Assembly: GCA_002375765.1 (NCBI GenBank)
Contig: DFMV01000023.1
Location: forward strand, 1-64,000
Length of the DNA: 64,000 bases
Source of the DNA: Rhizobiales bacterium UBA3584
GTDB taxonomy: Bacteria; Pseudomonadota; Alphaproteobacteria; Rhizobiales; Devosiaceae
Reading direction: 5' to 3'
How positions within the stretch are numbered: the first letter of the stretch is position 1; each line of letters opens with the position of its first letter. This document shows, piece by piece, positions 9,433 to 18,270 of the stretch. The notes under the pieces are model-generated. The model searched no databases, was not told the DNA's origin, and saw nothing but the letters and a program-made list of their open reading frames with translations. The position numbers and the translations under genes are program-made.

Positions 9433-10088
9433 TCGAGTTCACTTTATGGGACATATTGCGCAACCTGCTTCTGGCCGCGCGCTGGACGATTCTGCTCTCG
9501 CTGGTCTCGTTTATTGGCGGGGGCATTGTAGGCCTGCTCGTGATGTTCATGCGCATCAGCGCCAACAAGGCCGTCTCGACCCTGGCGCGCGGATATATCG
9601 AGCTGTTCCAGGGCACGCCCCTGCTGATGCAGCTGTTTCTGGCGTTTTTCGGCCTGGCCCTGCTGGGCTATACGATCCCTGCCTGGGCCGCCGCCGGCGT
9701 CGCGCTGGTTCTGTGGACTGCATCGTTTCTGGCCGAGATATGGCGCGGCTGTGTCGAAGCCATCGCAAAAGGGCAGTGGGAAGCATCTGCCAGTCTGGGC
9801 ATGGGCCGGATCGAACAATTGCGCCATGTCATCCTGCCCCAGGCCACCCGGATCGCCATTCCGCCGACCGTTGGCTTTTCCGTCCAGGTCGTCAAAGGCA
9901 CCGCGCTTACATCCATCATCGGTTTTGTCGAATTGACCAAGGCCGGAACCGCCGTAACCAACGCAACCTTCCAGCCCTTCCTGGTCTATGGGCTGGTTGC
10001 GCTGATCTATTTTGCGCTGTGCTGGCCGCTCTCGAAATCCAGCCAGATCCTCGAAAGGAAGCTCAATGTCGCTCATAACCATCACTGA
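9429..10088 (+). CDS. Amino-acid ABC transporter permease 2
   Basis: A 219-residue partner of the upstream permease and of the same HisM/HisQ-like family; the two would form the heterodimeric channel. Family motifs include YIELFQGTPLLMQLFLAFFGL and the coupling loop EASASLGMGRIEQLRHVILPQA. It starts inside the previous stop codon and its own 3' end runs 23 bases into the ATPase gene, so the three genes form a compact translationally coupled unit. Confidence 0.94.
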   Translation: MIEFTLWDILRNLLLAARWTILLSLVSFIGGGIVGLLVMFMRISANKAVSTLARGYIELFQGTPLLMQLFLAFFGLALLGYTIPAWAAAGVALVLWTASFLAEIWRGCVEAIAKGQWEASASLGMGRIEQLRHVILPQATRIAIPPTVGFSVQVVKGTALTSIIGFVELTKAGTAVTNATFQPFLVYGLVALIYFALCWPLSKSSQILERKLNVAHNHH

Positions 10089-10791
10089 CGTGAAAAAGCG
10101 CTTTGGCGACAACGAGGTCCTCAAGGGCATAAGCCTCGACATTGAACGCGGCGAAGTGGTCGCCATCATCGGCAAGTCAGGGTCCGGCAAATCGACGCTG
10201 CTGCGGTGCATCAACGGGCTTGAGCAGATCAATGACGGCGCGATCACGGTGGGTGGCGAGCAACTCCTGCCCGGCGAGGCCGCGCTCAAGGCGCTGCGGC
10301 TCAAGATCGGCATGATCTTCCAGTCCTTCAACCTGTTCCCGCACCTGACCGCCGGCCGCAATGTCGTGCTGAGCCAGACGGTGGTCAAAAAAACGCCCAA
10401 GGCCGAAGCAGAAGAGGTGGCACGCCAAATGCTCGACCGGGTCGGGCTTTTGCACAAATACGACGCCTATCCCGACGAACTCTCGGGCGGTCAGCAACAG
10501 CGCGTGGCGATTGCCCGTGCGTTGGCCATGCAGCCGCTGGGGTTGTTGTGCGACGAAATCACCTCAGCCCTCGACCCAGAACTGGTCAATGAGGTGCTCG
10601 CCGTGGTCAAGGAGCTTGCGGCGGAGGGCATGACGCTGGTCATGGTCACCCACGAAATGCGCTTTGCGCGCGACGTGTGCGACAGGGTCGTGTTCATGCA
10701 TCAAGGGTTGGTTCACGAAATGGGACCGCCCAACGATGTGTTTTCAGCCCCGAAAACACCCGAACTCAAGCAGTTTCTCGGCATGCTCTAG
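10066..10791 (+). CDS. Amino-acid ABC transporter ATP-binding protein
   Basis: A 241-residue ATPase that powers the uptake system. Walker A is GKSGSGKST, the Q-loop follows at IFQSFNLFPHLT, the signature is LSGGQQQR and the H-loop is VTHEM. Walker B reads LLCDEITSALD; the usual proline after DE is isoleucine, which is tolerated in some relatives because the catalytic glutamate is kept. The ATG at 10066 has an AAAGGAA site. It is the last gene of the operon. Confidence 0.95.
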   Translation: MSLITITDVKKRFGDNEVLKGISLDIERGEVVAIIGKSGSGKSTLLRCINGLEQINDGAITVGGEQLLPGEAALKALRLKIGMIFQSFNLFPHLTAGRNVVLSQTVVKKTPKAEAEEVARQMLDRVGLLHKYDAYPDELSGGQQQRVAIARALAMQPLGLLCDEITSALDPELVNEVLAVVKELAAEGMTLVMVTHEMRFARDVCDRVVFMHQGLVHEMGPPNDVFSAPKTPELKQFLGML

Positions 10792-10916
10792 GCCGGCAGC
10801 CATGACTAACAGGCTGTAAATCCAGAGCATAAAACACGCTTAAAAACTGCGCGGCAATTTTTCAATCGGGGCAATTGCCGCCCTCTATCGTGGTCTTCGT
10901 CGGGGAGACTACGATA

Positions 10917-11546
10917 ATGAAAAACAAATCGATCCTTATATCGGGCCTTGTTGCCCTCATCGCCTCTGCCGGAGCTGTCGCACCGGCGAGCGGGCAGGAC
11001 GGACGTCTTGAACTCGCCTATGCCGAGGTTTCGGCTGACGTAACGTCCATTCCAATCGGGCACATGGAGTTCTGCCAGAAGCGCCCCTATGAGTGTCAGC
11101 CTCTGGCTGCGACGGCGCCGACCGCGCTCAACGACGATCTGTGGCGCCAGTTGCAGGACGTCAACAATCACTACAACACAACGATTACCGCCGTCAGTGA
11201 CTACGACCTGTACGGCACCGAAGAATTCTGGACCTACCCCACGTCGGGTTATGGCGACTGCGAGGATTTCGTCCTCGCCAAGCGCGCCGCGCTGATCGAG
11301 GGCGGCTGGAACCCGGCAAATCTGCTGATCTCGGTGGTCAAGCAACCCGACGGCGAAGGCCATGCCGTGCTGATGGTTCGCACCGACCGGGGCGATCTTG
11401 TGCTCGACAACCAGGAAGGGCTCATCAAGCTCTGGACCGACACGCCCTACACCTACCTCAAGCGCCAGTCCCAGGCCCATTCCGGCCAGTGGGTCGATAT
11501 TGTTGACGGTCGAGACGAGATCGTGACGGCAACTGCCGGTTACTGA
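10917..11546 (+). CDS. Periplasmic transglutaminase-like cysteine peptidase (BTLCP)
   Basis: A 209-residue protein with a Sec signal (cleavage after about residue 24) and a BTLCP domain, the family of LapG. The catalytic triad is readable: cysteine in GDCEDFVLAKR, histidine in EGHAVLMV and aspartate in LVLDN. LapG-type proteases clip large surface adhesins when cyclic di-GMP falls, but no lapD or adhesin gene is nearby, so that role is inference from the family. GGAG precedes the ATG at 10917. Confidence 0.88.
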   Translation: MKNKSILISGLVALIASAGAVAPASGQDGRLELAYAEVSADVTSIPIGHMEFCQKRPYECQPLAATAPTALNDDLWRQLQDVNNHYNTTITAVSDYDLYGTEEFWTYPTSGYGDCEDFVLAKRAALIEGGWNPANLLISVVKQPDGEGHAVLMVRTDRGDLVLDNQEGLIKLWTDTPYTYLKRQSQAHSGQWVDIVDGRDEIVTATAGY

Positions 11547-11577
11547 AGATTTGCCCCGGCACCGGGGCACCCCTCCT

Positions 11578-11637
11578 CACTCCCCGACAGGAGTGTTTAC
11601 TGAGCCGGCATTCCACCCCGAATGCCGGCATTTTTTC
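11578..11637 (+). terminator. Tandem terminator hairpins after the BTLCP gene
   Basis: Two hairpins in a row: a 6-base stem (11578-11583 with 11590-11595) followed by TTT, then a 9-base stem (11604-11612 with 11621-11629) followed by A and six T. The second is a classical Rho-independent terminator. A further GC-rich hairpin at about 11552-11568 precedes them. Confidence 0.8.
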
Positions 11638-11669
11638 TGTTTCGGCGTCACCCGATCTCGAAAGATGCG

Positions 11670-11996
11670 TCAGGCGGCGACCTTGAGAACCGAAATGTAG
11701 GTGCCCACGACCATCATGCCGGTCACAAAGCTCCAGCCGAACGCGATGACTGCAGCCAGCAGCACGTTGACGGTGGAGGCCCTCCCACCCGCATCGGCGC
11801 GCAAACCAAGGCGCAGCATCATGTAGGGACCGCAGATAAACATCACAAACAGATTGACGAGGCTCTCGAGCGCGTTGGCGCCCTCGACGCGGAACTCGGC
11901 CACCTTGCGGGCAATCTGCTGATAGAGATGCGTGCCGGTACCGGCCACGCTCATCCCGACAGCGATCAGAAACAGCGCCAGAATCAGATGTGTCAC
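11670..11996 (-). CDS. Small unknown membrane protein
   Basis: A 108-residue hydrophobic protein that I do not recognise. It has an N-terminal helix starting near the initiator, a central segment around LVNLFVMFICGPYMMLRLG and a C-terminal helix near VIAFGWSFVTGMMVVGTYI, so three membrane spans are likely. The GTG at 11996 is chosen because GGAGGAA lies just upstream; an in-frame TTG at 12008 has no such site. It is divergent from the next gene. Confidence 0.72.
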   Translation of the reverse strand: MTHLILALFLIAVGMSVAGTGTHLYQQIARKVAEFRVEGANALESLVNLFVMFICGPYMMLRLGLRADAGGRASTVNVLLAAVIAFGWSFVTGMMVVGTYISVLKVAA

Positions 11997-12090
11997 GCTT
12001 TCCTCCAACGCCGCACGGCGCAGACAGCCAAGTTTACGATTTATTAAGCATAAGCACCCCCAAACTCGTTGTCATCGCTCACGCGCATCT

Positions 12091-12786
12091 ATGGTTAATG
12101 TGAACAGCCTGTCAGACACCCGCCAAATCGCCCCTCCCGTCCGTTCTGCGGGCTCGGCGCTCTATACGGCGATCGCCATCAGCCTCATCGTGGCAATGGC
12201 CGCACTGGGCGCTGCCTACGGCATACGCGGTTGGATCAACTCGATGGCGGGCGAGGCAACGCCCGCCGAACTCTCGGCCAGCCACATCATCACGATCGGT
12301 GCGCAGCGCTATGTTATGCCCGCCGCTTTGCTGGCAGACCCGATCCAGCACCGGGACGGCTTTGCCGATCGGATGGATTTCACCCTGGCCCTGCCACTGG
12401 GTGCAGGTGGAAAACTAAGCGAGGTTGCCATCACCATCATGCCGCGCGGACGGACCCGCACCAGCGCCGCCCTGCTCGATAGCGTCTACCTGCACCAATT
12501 TGCCCCGGCTCAGCTTTCAGGTGTTCCGGGCCTGGTGGGCAAACCGCTTGAACCGGGCGCTGGCACCGCCGGCGAAACGGTCTGGTACGACCCGCTGCAC
12601 GCCAATCCGTTCGTCGCCAAATGCATGACGCCGGTTGCGATGACACCGGGCGACAGGACGTGCCTGCGCGTGCTGGCGCTTACTGATCGCAATACGGCAA
12701 TCGTCACGTTTGACCCGGCCGTCCTGGACAATTGGCGCCGCTTTGACGCGGAAATCGAAGCGGCGCTGGCGCCGCTTCGCAAATAG
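12091..12786 (+). CDS. Membrane-anchored protein of unknown function
   Basis: A 231-residue protein with one hydrophobic segment at about residues 25-45 and a large domain that is probably periplasmic. The domain contains VMPAALLADP, a stretch rich in beta-type residues and two cysteines (in KCMTPV and RTCLRV) that could pair. It reminds me of small alphaproteobacterial proteins of unknown role, and I cannot name a family. It converges on the BCCT gene with a 7-base gap. Confidence 0.72.
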   Translation: MVNVNSLSDTRQIAPPVRSAGSALYTAIAISLIVAMAALGAAYGIRGWINSMAGEATPAELSASHIITIGAQRYVMPAALLADPIQHRDGFADRMDFTLALPLGAGGKLSEVAITIMPRGRTRTSAALLDSVYLHQFAPAQLSGVPGLVGKPLEPGAGTAGETVWYDPLHANPFVAKCMTPVAMTPGDRTCLRVLALTDRNTAIVTFDPAVLDNWRRFDAEIEAALAPLRK

Positions 12787-12793
12787 CCGGTCC

Positions 12794-14404
12794 CTAGAAC
12801 TGATCGAGCTTGGGGCGCCGGCCAATGGTGACGTGATCGATGTCCTCGATCTGGAAACCCATGATGATCGACGGGATCATCATGAACACCAGACAGAAAA
12901 TCGGCAGCCCCACCACGGTGATCACCTGTTGCAGGGCCGTCAGCCCCAGATCGCCTGCCAGAATGATGAGCATGACGGCCACCATGCCCTCTGCCACGCC
13001 CCAGAACACGCGCTGGCGTACCGGACCGGGTTCGGCTTCGCCGGTGCACAGCATATCGACCACAAGCGAGGCGGAATCCGAAGACGTGGCAAAAAAGATG
13101 GCCACCACAACTATGGCGATGCCCTGAACGAGGGTGGCCAATGGAAAGCTCTCAAAGAAGGCGAACATGGCGAGCGGCACCGAGTCGCTGACCGCCTGGC
13201 TCAGCTGACCAGCCGCCGGCCCCATCTGGTCGCGCAGGGCCAACCCGATGCCATCGATTTCCATCGCCTGCCAGCCAAAGATTGCGAACCAGATCAGGGT
13301 AAACAGAGACGGCGCCAAAAGGACACCGAACACGAATTCCCGGATCGTGCGCCCGCGGGAAATCCGGGCCACGAACAGGCCGATGAACGGCGACCAGGTT
13401 ACCGTCCATGCCCAATAAAAGACTGTCCAATCCCCCTGCCAGCCCCATGGATCGTTGGTGGGGTTGATGTTGGCCAGCATGTCGTTCCAGAAGGCCAGCC
13501 TGGGCAGATTGTAAAAATAGAGCCCGAAGGTCTCAACGATTGCCCGCAACAAAAACAGGGTTGAGCCGGTCACCAACACAAAGACCATAAGACCGACAGC
13601 CATGCCGATGTTGAGGTTGGAGAGAAATTTCACCCCCTTGTCGAGACCGGCAACGATGGAAACGACAGCGACGGCGGTCAACACGGCAAGTATCCCCACC
13701 GTGAGCGGCACATCGTCCGCAAGGCCGGTCAACGCGGAGATTCCGGCCGAGATCTGAGAGGCGCCAAGGCCAAGCGAGACCGCCACGCCAAACAGAGTGC
13801 CCAGAATCGACGCGATGTCGATTGCCTTGCCTATGGGGCCATGAATGCCCTCCTTGAGCAGAGGATAAAATACCGAGCTGACCCGCACCGGAAGGTTATA
13901 GCGATTGATGAAATAGCCGAACGCCAGCCCCGGCAGAGTAAAGATCGTCCAGGTGTGCAGCCCCAGATGATAGATCGATATCGAGATGGCGTCCTTGGCG
14001 GCCTGTTCGGTGAACGGCTCTACGCCCGCCAGCGGCGGGCTGGAAAAGTGGCTGATCGGCTCGGCCACACCCCAGAACATCAGCACAGTGCCGATGCCGC
14101 CGGCAAACAGCATGGTGAACCAGGAAAGATTGGAATAATCAGGGGTACTGTCGCGGGGCCCGAGCTTGATATGGCCGTGCCGGCTGACGGCAGCCCAGAT
14201 CAGAAAGCCCAGCCAGGCATTGACGCCGATGATGAAAAACCAACCCAGATTGGTGACGATCCAGGCGCGGGTCACTTCAAAGAAGCCGCCGATCGGTTCG
14301 GGAACGACGACCAGCAGCAGTACAAACACGACGGTAAGTCCCGCCGAAACGAAAAAGATGGTCGGGTCTGTCCTCAGACCCAACCGTTCGGCCCAGGCTT
14401 CCAT
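12794..14404 (-). CDS. BCCT-family betaine/choline/carnitine transporter
   Basis: A 536-residue secondary transporter with about twelve membrane helices. The family signature is clear at GDWTVFYWAWTVTWSPFIGLFVARISRGRTI, including the tryptophan-rich helix of the substrate site. The short C-terminus lacks the long osmosensing tail of BetP. Quaternary-ammonium compatible solutes are the likely substrates, which would suit a salt-tolerant organism; the exact ligand is unknown. The ATG at 14404 follows GGGAGG. Confidence 0.94.
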   Translation of the reverse strand: MEAWAERLGLRTDPTIFFVSAGLTVVFVLLLVVVPEPIGGFFEVTRAWIVTNLGWFFIIGVNAWLGFLIWAAVSRHGHIKLGPRDSTPDYSNLSWFTMLFAGGIGTVLMFWGVAEPISHFSSPPLAGVEPFTEQAAKDAISISIYHLGLHTWTIFTLPGLAFGYFINRYNLPVRVSSVFYPLLKEGIHGPIGKAIDIASILGTLFGVAVSLGLGASQISAGISALTGLADDVPLTVGILAVLTAVAVVSIVAGLDKGVKFLSNLNIGMAVGLMVFVLVTGSTLFLLRAIVETFGLYFYNLPRLAFWNDMLANINPTNDPWGWQGDWTVFYWAWTVTWSPFIGLFVARISRGRTIREFVFGVLLAPSLFTLIWFAIFGWQAMEIDGIGLALRDQMGPAAGQLSQAVSDSVPLAMFAFFESFPLATLVQGIAIVVVAIFFATSSDSASLVVDMLCTGEAEPGPVRQRVFWGVAEGMVAVMLIILAGDLGLTALQQVITVVGLPIFCLVFMMIPSIIMGFQIEDIDHVTIGRRPKLDQF

Positions 14405-14475
14405 GGGAGCCTCCCTCTCTTAGCCCACAAACAATCCCCCATCGGGAAAGCATGCACAGCTAACGGCCGAAAAGC

Positions 14476-14503
14476 AAAAAGGCTCCCCAAGTGGAGAGCC
14501 TTT
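14476..14503 (-). terminator. Rho-independent terminator of the DUF3126 gene
   Basis: An imperfect 11-base stem (14478-14488 with 14493-14503) is followed on the minus strand by a T-run (A residues at 14476-14480). It lies about 30 bases past the DUF3126 stop. Confidence 0.75.
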
Positions 14504-14531
14504 CCAAAATTCCACATGTGTTCTCAGCGTA

Positions 14532-14750
14532 TTAGCTGACTTCGTCGAGATCGATATCGAGAATGGAAATCTGCACCATATAGGAGCGCTCGCCTTCATC
14601 CTCGTCGAGATAGATCAGCCCGATAAACTCATCGCCCAGATACAGTTCGACCGAGTCGTCCTGCTTGGGGCGGGGGCGAACATCGATGGAGCGGTTGCCG
14701 AACTTGTGTTGCAGATACTTCTGCAGTTTGATGATTTCTTCGTGCTTCAC
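14532..14750 (-). CDS. DUF3126 family protein
   Basis: A 72-residue acidic protein matching the alphaproteobacterial DUF3126 family, with the typical pattern LQKYLQHKFGN, RPRPKQDDSVELYLGDEFIG and a C-terminal ISILDIDL. Its function is unknown. It lies upstream of the BCCT gene on the same strand but is separated from it by its own terminator. Confidence 0.88.
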   Translation of the reverse strand: MKHEEIIKLQKYLQHKFGNRSIDVRPRPKQDDSVELYLGDEFIGLIYLDEDEGERSYMVQISILDIDLDEVS

Positions 14751-14902
14751 AAAAAATCTCCGTTGTGCGCTATCGCTCGGCGAAACCAGTGCCCGCCGCC
14801 GGGAACGCTATCGATTACAATCATTTCGAGGTCGGCGCGACTTTAGCCATTGCGGCCCGGAACGCAAGAACGGGGATGATTTTTCCCCCGCTGCGCCCGC
14901 TA

Positions 14903-15724
14903 TCAGTCGCGCGATACCATGACGATCTGGTCCATGACAGTCGCCGGCTGGTTGCACCCGGCTTCGCCCACCACCTTGGCGGGAACACCGGCAACCGTAG
15001 TGCGTGGGGGCACTTCCTTGAGTACGACGGATCCGGCAGCGACGCGCGAGCAATCGCCCACCTTGATATTGCCCAAAATCTTGGCCCCTGCCCCGATCAG
15101 AACGCCGTTGCCGATCTTGGGATGGCGGTCCTGATCGGCCTTGCCGGTACCGCCAAGCGTCACCGAATGCAGGATCGACACGTGATCGCCGATCACTGCG
15201 GTCTCGCCCACGACAAACCCCGTCGCGTGATCGAGCATGATTCCCTTGCCGATCCGTGCCGCAGGATTGATATCGGTCTGGAACACCTGGCTGGACCGGC
15301 TCTGGAGATAAAGCGCGAAGTCACGCCGCCCCGCACCCCAAAGCGCATGCGCAAAGCGATGCGTCTGGATGGCCTGAAAGCCCTTGAAGAACAAAAAGGG
15401 TTCGATCACCCGATGGCAGGCCGGGTCTCGCTCCATGGTCGCCGCCAGATCGGCACGCGCCGAAGCGGTGATCTCGGGATGATCCTCAAGCATTTCGTCG
15501 AACGCCTGCCGGACCAAATCGGCCGGAACGTCCGAGTGATCGAGCCGTGCCGCCAGCCGATGGGCCAGCGCCGATTCGAAGCTCGAATGGTTGAGAACGC
15601 TCGAAATTGCCAGTTGCGTAAGGAAGGGTTCGTCAGCGCAGATACGCTCGGCCTCAGCCGTCATCGCATCCCATATGGGATCGACGGCCTTGATGTTGCC
15701 GGGCTTCTTGGCGCTCGAGGACAT
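14903..15724 (-). CDS. cysE: Serine O-acetyltransferase
   Basis: Makes O-acetylserine from serine and acetyl-CoA, the committed step to cysteine. The 273-residue protein has the helical N-terminal domain (LAHRLA region) and a left-handed parallel beta-helix of hexapeptide repeats from GIMLDHATG onward, including the catalytic DHATGFVVGETA and HSVTLGGTG segments. GGAG stands seven bases before the ATG at 15724. No cysK is nearby. Confidence 0.96.
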   Translation of the reverse strand: MSSSAKKPGNIKAVDPIWDAMTAEAERICADEPFLTQLAISSVLNHSSFESALAHRLAARLDHSDVPADLVRQAFDEMLEDHPEITASARADLAATMERDPACHRVIEPFLFFKGFQAIQTHRFAHALWGAGRRDFALYLQSRSSQVFQTDINPAARIGKGIMLDHATGFVVGETAVIGDHVSILHSVTLGGTGKADQDRHPKIGNGVLIGAGAKILGNIKVGDCSRVAAGSVVLKEVPPRTTVAGVPAKVVGEAGCNQPATVMDQIVMVSRD

Positions 15725-15822
15725 GACTTTCTCCGCACTCTGCGATTTTTTCAGATTGCCACATATAGGCGAACCCATTGTCTCAAACAAAGGCTTCCGA
15801 GGCAAATTGGTTCACTTTTGCC

Positions 15823-16581
15823 TTATGCCGGATAAACCCGCGCCAGAAATTCCAGCGCGCCACGCTTGAACTGCGGGTCCCCCGTTGCCCGCATGTGGTC
15901 GCGGCGTTCGATGGTCAGCGCCTCCCCATGCGGCATCAATCCGGCAAGCATTTCCGGATCGCCGCCCACCTCGTCCTCGCTGCCCACGGCAACGAGAACA
16001 GGCACCGCGATCTGCCGGATCTGCTCTTCGGATATCCGCGTGCGCGAACCCGCCATGCAGGCCGAAAGCGCCTTCAGGTCGCTTTTTGTGTGTTCTGCAA
16101 AAATGCGAAATTGCCGCCCGGTCTTATGGGTCACTTCGGCCAGCGTCGGCGCGTTGAGCCCGGCAATGATCTCGTCGCTGTCGAGCATGGGTCGCACCAT
16201 GTTGCCGCCAAGGCCTCCGAAAATCGCGCAGGCGACCTTTTCGCGGTTCCGGATGCACACAAATGCGCTGATCCGCGCGCCCATGGAATAGCCGATGAGC
16301 GCGGCCTTCTCGAACTCCAGATGATCGATGAGATTGGCCACATCCCGCGCCATGTCGGCGGCGCCATAGACCGAGGGGTCATAGATCTTTTCCGACGCGC
16401 CGTGGCCGCGATTGTCCAGGGTGATGACCTGATAACCCGCCTTGGTCAGTTCATCGACCCAACCGGTTGCCACCCAGTTGACGTTTCCATTCGAGGCAAA
16501 GCCATGGACGGCCACAACGGGCTTGCCCTCGCCATGAACATCATAGGCAAGAGTGAAACCTTCAGATTGGAAAACCGGCAT
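15823..16581 (-). CDS. Alpha/beta-hydrolase
   Basis: A 252-residue soluble alpha/beta-hydrolase. The oxyanion region is VHGFASNG, the nucleophile elbow is GYSMGA and the catalytic histidine is probably in RRDHMRATGDPQF near the C-terminus, with an aspartate in VGSEDEVGG. The closest resemblance is to 3-oxoadipate enol-lactonase-like hydrolases, but no pathway neighbours support a specific substrate. Confidence 0.88.
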   Translation of the reverse strand: MPVFQSEGFTLAYDVHGEGKPVVAVHGFASNGNVNWVATGWVDELTKAGYQVITLDNRGHGASEKIYDPSVYGAADMARDVANLIDHLEFEKAALIGYSMGARISAFVCIRNREKVACAIFGGLGGNMVRPMLDSDEIIAGLNAPTLAEVTHKTGRQFRIFAEHTKSDLKALSACMAGSRTRISEEQIRQIAVPVLVAVGSEDEVGGDPEMLAGLMPHGEALTIERRDHMRATGDPQFKRGALEFLARVYPA

Positions 16582-16728
16582 AAGGGATTCTTTCGACTCG
16601 TCGATTTTCTTAACCTTTAGCAAGCCACGCAAAGCCCGCCAACCGCGCCAACATGCCTCTGGCCATGACCGGCCCAAATCGGTATGGTCCGCGCCAATTC
16701 AAACAAGCTCAGCCGGATGGTCGCTTTC

Positions 16729-16974
16729 ATGGCACAGCACGGAACCCCTCACTTCCACAATTCCGAAGGATTGGCCCGCATTGAGATCGGCGCCAAGGAA
16801 TTCCAGTGCGTCGGCGCGAAGCCGCCTTTTGACCACCCCCATGTCTTCCTCGATATGGGTCACGACACCGAGATCGTCTGCCCCTATTGCTCGACGCTCT
16901 ACGTCTTCAGCCCCGCCCTTCCCCATGGCGCGGCCAACCCGCCCAGCGCGGTGTTCGAGGTTGAACACGCCTGA
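16729..16974 (+). CDS. CHCC zinc-finger domain protein (NDUFS6-like)
   Basis: An 81-residue protein of the zinc-finger CHCC family, related to the mitochondrial complex I subunit NDUFS6. Ligand candidates are the cysteine in EFQCVGAKPPFDHPHVFLDMG, the histidine in that run and both cysteines of EIVCPYCSTLY. The start is uncertain: ATGs at 16684, 16717 and 16729 are in frame, and 16729 gives the usual N-terminus with HFHN. It may be a complex I assembly or structural component in alphaproteobacteria. Confidence 0.88.
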   Translation: MAQHGTPHFHNSEGLARIEIGAKEFQCVGAKPPFDHPHVFLDMGHDTEIVCPYCSTLYVFSPALPHGAANPPSAVFEVEHA

Positions 16975-16989
16975 CGCGCGTCTGGCACC

Positions 16990-18180
16990 GTGGGCGCCCC
17001 TCGCACAATCTACATCGCCGGTGCAGGCATTGCCGGACTGACCCTTGCGCTTGCACTGGCCAAATTCGGCCTGCATGTGGTGGTGCTCGAGCGCAATGAC
17101 TCGGCTTCCGAATTCGGCGCCGGGCTTCAGATCAGCGCCAACGCCCGGAAAGTGCTCGACAATCTGGGGCTTTCCGAAGCGATAGCCCAAAAGAGCTTCA
17201 CCCCCAAGGGCATCGAAATCTTTCCCGATGGACGGGAAAAGCCGCTTCAGACCCTGACGCTGGGCAAGGCCATCGAAAAGCGCTTCGGCGCGCCCTATGC
17301 GGTGATGCACAGGGCCGATCTGCTCGACGTGCTCCATGGCGCCGCAAGACGGTTCGCCAATATCGACATCGTGTTTTCCGTCGCCGATTTCACCCTGGAT
17401 GGCTCGGGCGGTGGCCTGACCGTCAGCGCGCAGGAGCCGGATGGGAAACAACGCAAGGCAAAACCCTTCGCCTTCGTTGGCGCCGATGGGGTGCGCTCGG
17501 TCACCAGAACGCGCTACCTTGGCGGGCCGGATGCCCGATATACCGGCAAGGTTGCGTGGCGGGCACTGGTCGCGCCCGAAGCGTTGTCCGGCGTGCTCGA
17601 CCTTGGCCGCACCAGCTTGCTGCTCAATCCCCATTTTCATCTCGTGGTCTATCCCCTGCCGCACCGCAACGCGGTCAATCTGGCCCTGTTCACGCAGGAA
17701 GATGAGCGAGACCTTTCTGTTCTCGACCAACGCGCGCCGCGGGTAAACCCGCGCAAAGACAGCAGGTTGGCCCATATTCTGGAATCAGTGGGCGAGGGCT
17801 GGACGCCATGGGTCCTATCGAGTGTGGAAACGCCCGTCTGGCACAAGGGTCCCATCGGGCTGATCGGCGATGCCGCTCATGCCATGCTGCCGTTCCAGGC
17901 GCAGGGCGCAGCGATGGGCATCGAGGATGCCGCGGTTCTTGCGCCCCTGCTTGCCGCCTCGCCGAGCGCCGAACACGCCTTTTCCCGCTTTGCAACGCTC
18001 CGTCAGGATCGGGTGAAGCGGGTGCAGGAGGTTTCCGCCAGCAACGGGAAAATCTTTCATATGGGCTTTCCCTTCTCGCTGGCCCGTAACGCGGTCATCA
18101 GAAGCGAAGGGCCCGAGGGACATTTCAAGCGTTTGGACTGGCTTTACGGGTATGATGCCATCCAATCGGAAAAGAGTTGA
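16990..18180 (+). CDS. FAD-dependent aromatic monooxygenase
   Basis: A 396-residue group A flavoprotein monooxygenase, most like salicylate or 3-hydroxybenzoate hydroxylases. The dinucleotide fold GAGIAGLTLALAL is at the N-terminus, the GADGVRS segment contacts NADPH and FAD, and GLIGDAAHAMLPFQAQGAAMGIEDA is the second FAD motif. Translation starts at GTG (16990), only 15 bases after the zinc-finger gene. Its substrate is not given by the context. Confidence 0.9.
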   Translation: MGAPRTIYIAGAGIAGLTLALALAKFGLHVVVLERNDSASEFGAGLQISANARKVLDNLGLSEAIAQKSFTPKGIEIFPDGREKPLQTLTLGKAIEKRFGAPYAVMHRADLLDVLHGAARRFANIDIVFSVADFTLDGSGGGLTVSAQEPDGKQRKAKPFAFVGADGVRSVTRTRYLGGPDARYTGKVAWRALVAPEALSGVLDLGRTSLLLNPHFHLVVYPLPHRNAVNLALFTQEDERDLSVLDQRAPRVNPRKDSRLAHILESVGEGWTPWVLSSVETPVWHKGPIGLIGDAAHAMLPFQAQGAAMGIEDAAVLAPLLAASPSAEHAFSRFATLRQDRVKRVQEVSASNGKIFHMGFPFSLARNAVIRSEGPEGHFKRLDWLYGYDAIQSEKS

Positions 18181-18270
18181 TGGGAGGATCCGGAACCGCC
18201 CCGTTGGTTCTTGCCTTTCCCCCCGCCTATATGCCAACTGAACGCTTGTCCAAAGGCCGCAGCAAAATCC

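Noticed and set aside
12091..12786. Possible link of the unknown membrane protein to the BCCT transporter as an accessory subunit
   Set aside because: The genes are convergent, not co-directional, and no domain supports an interaction.
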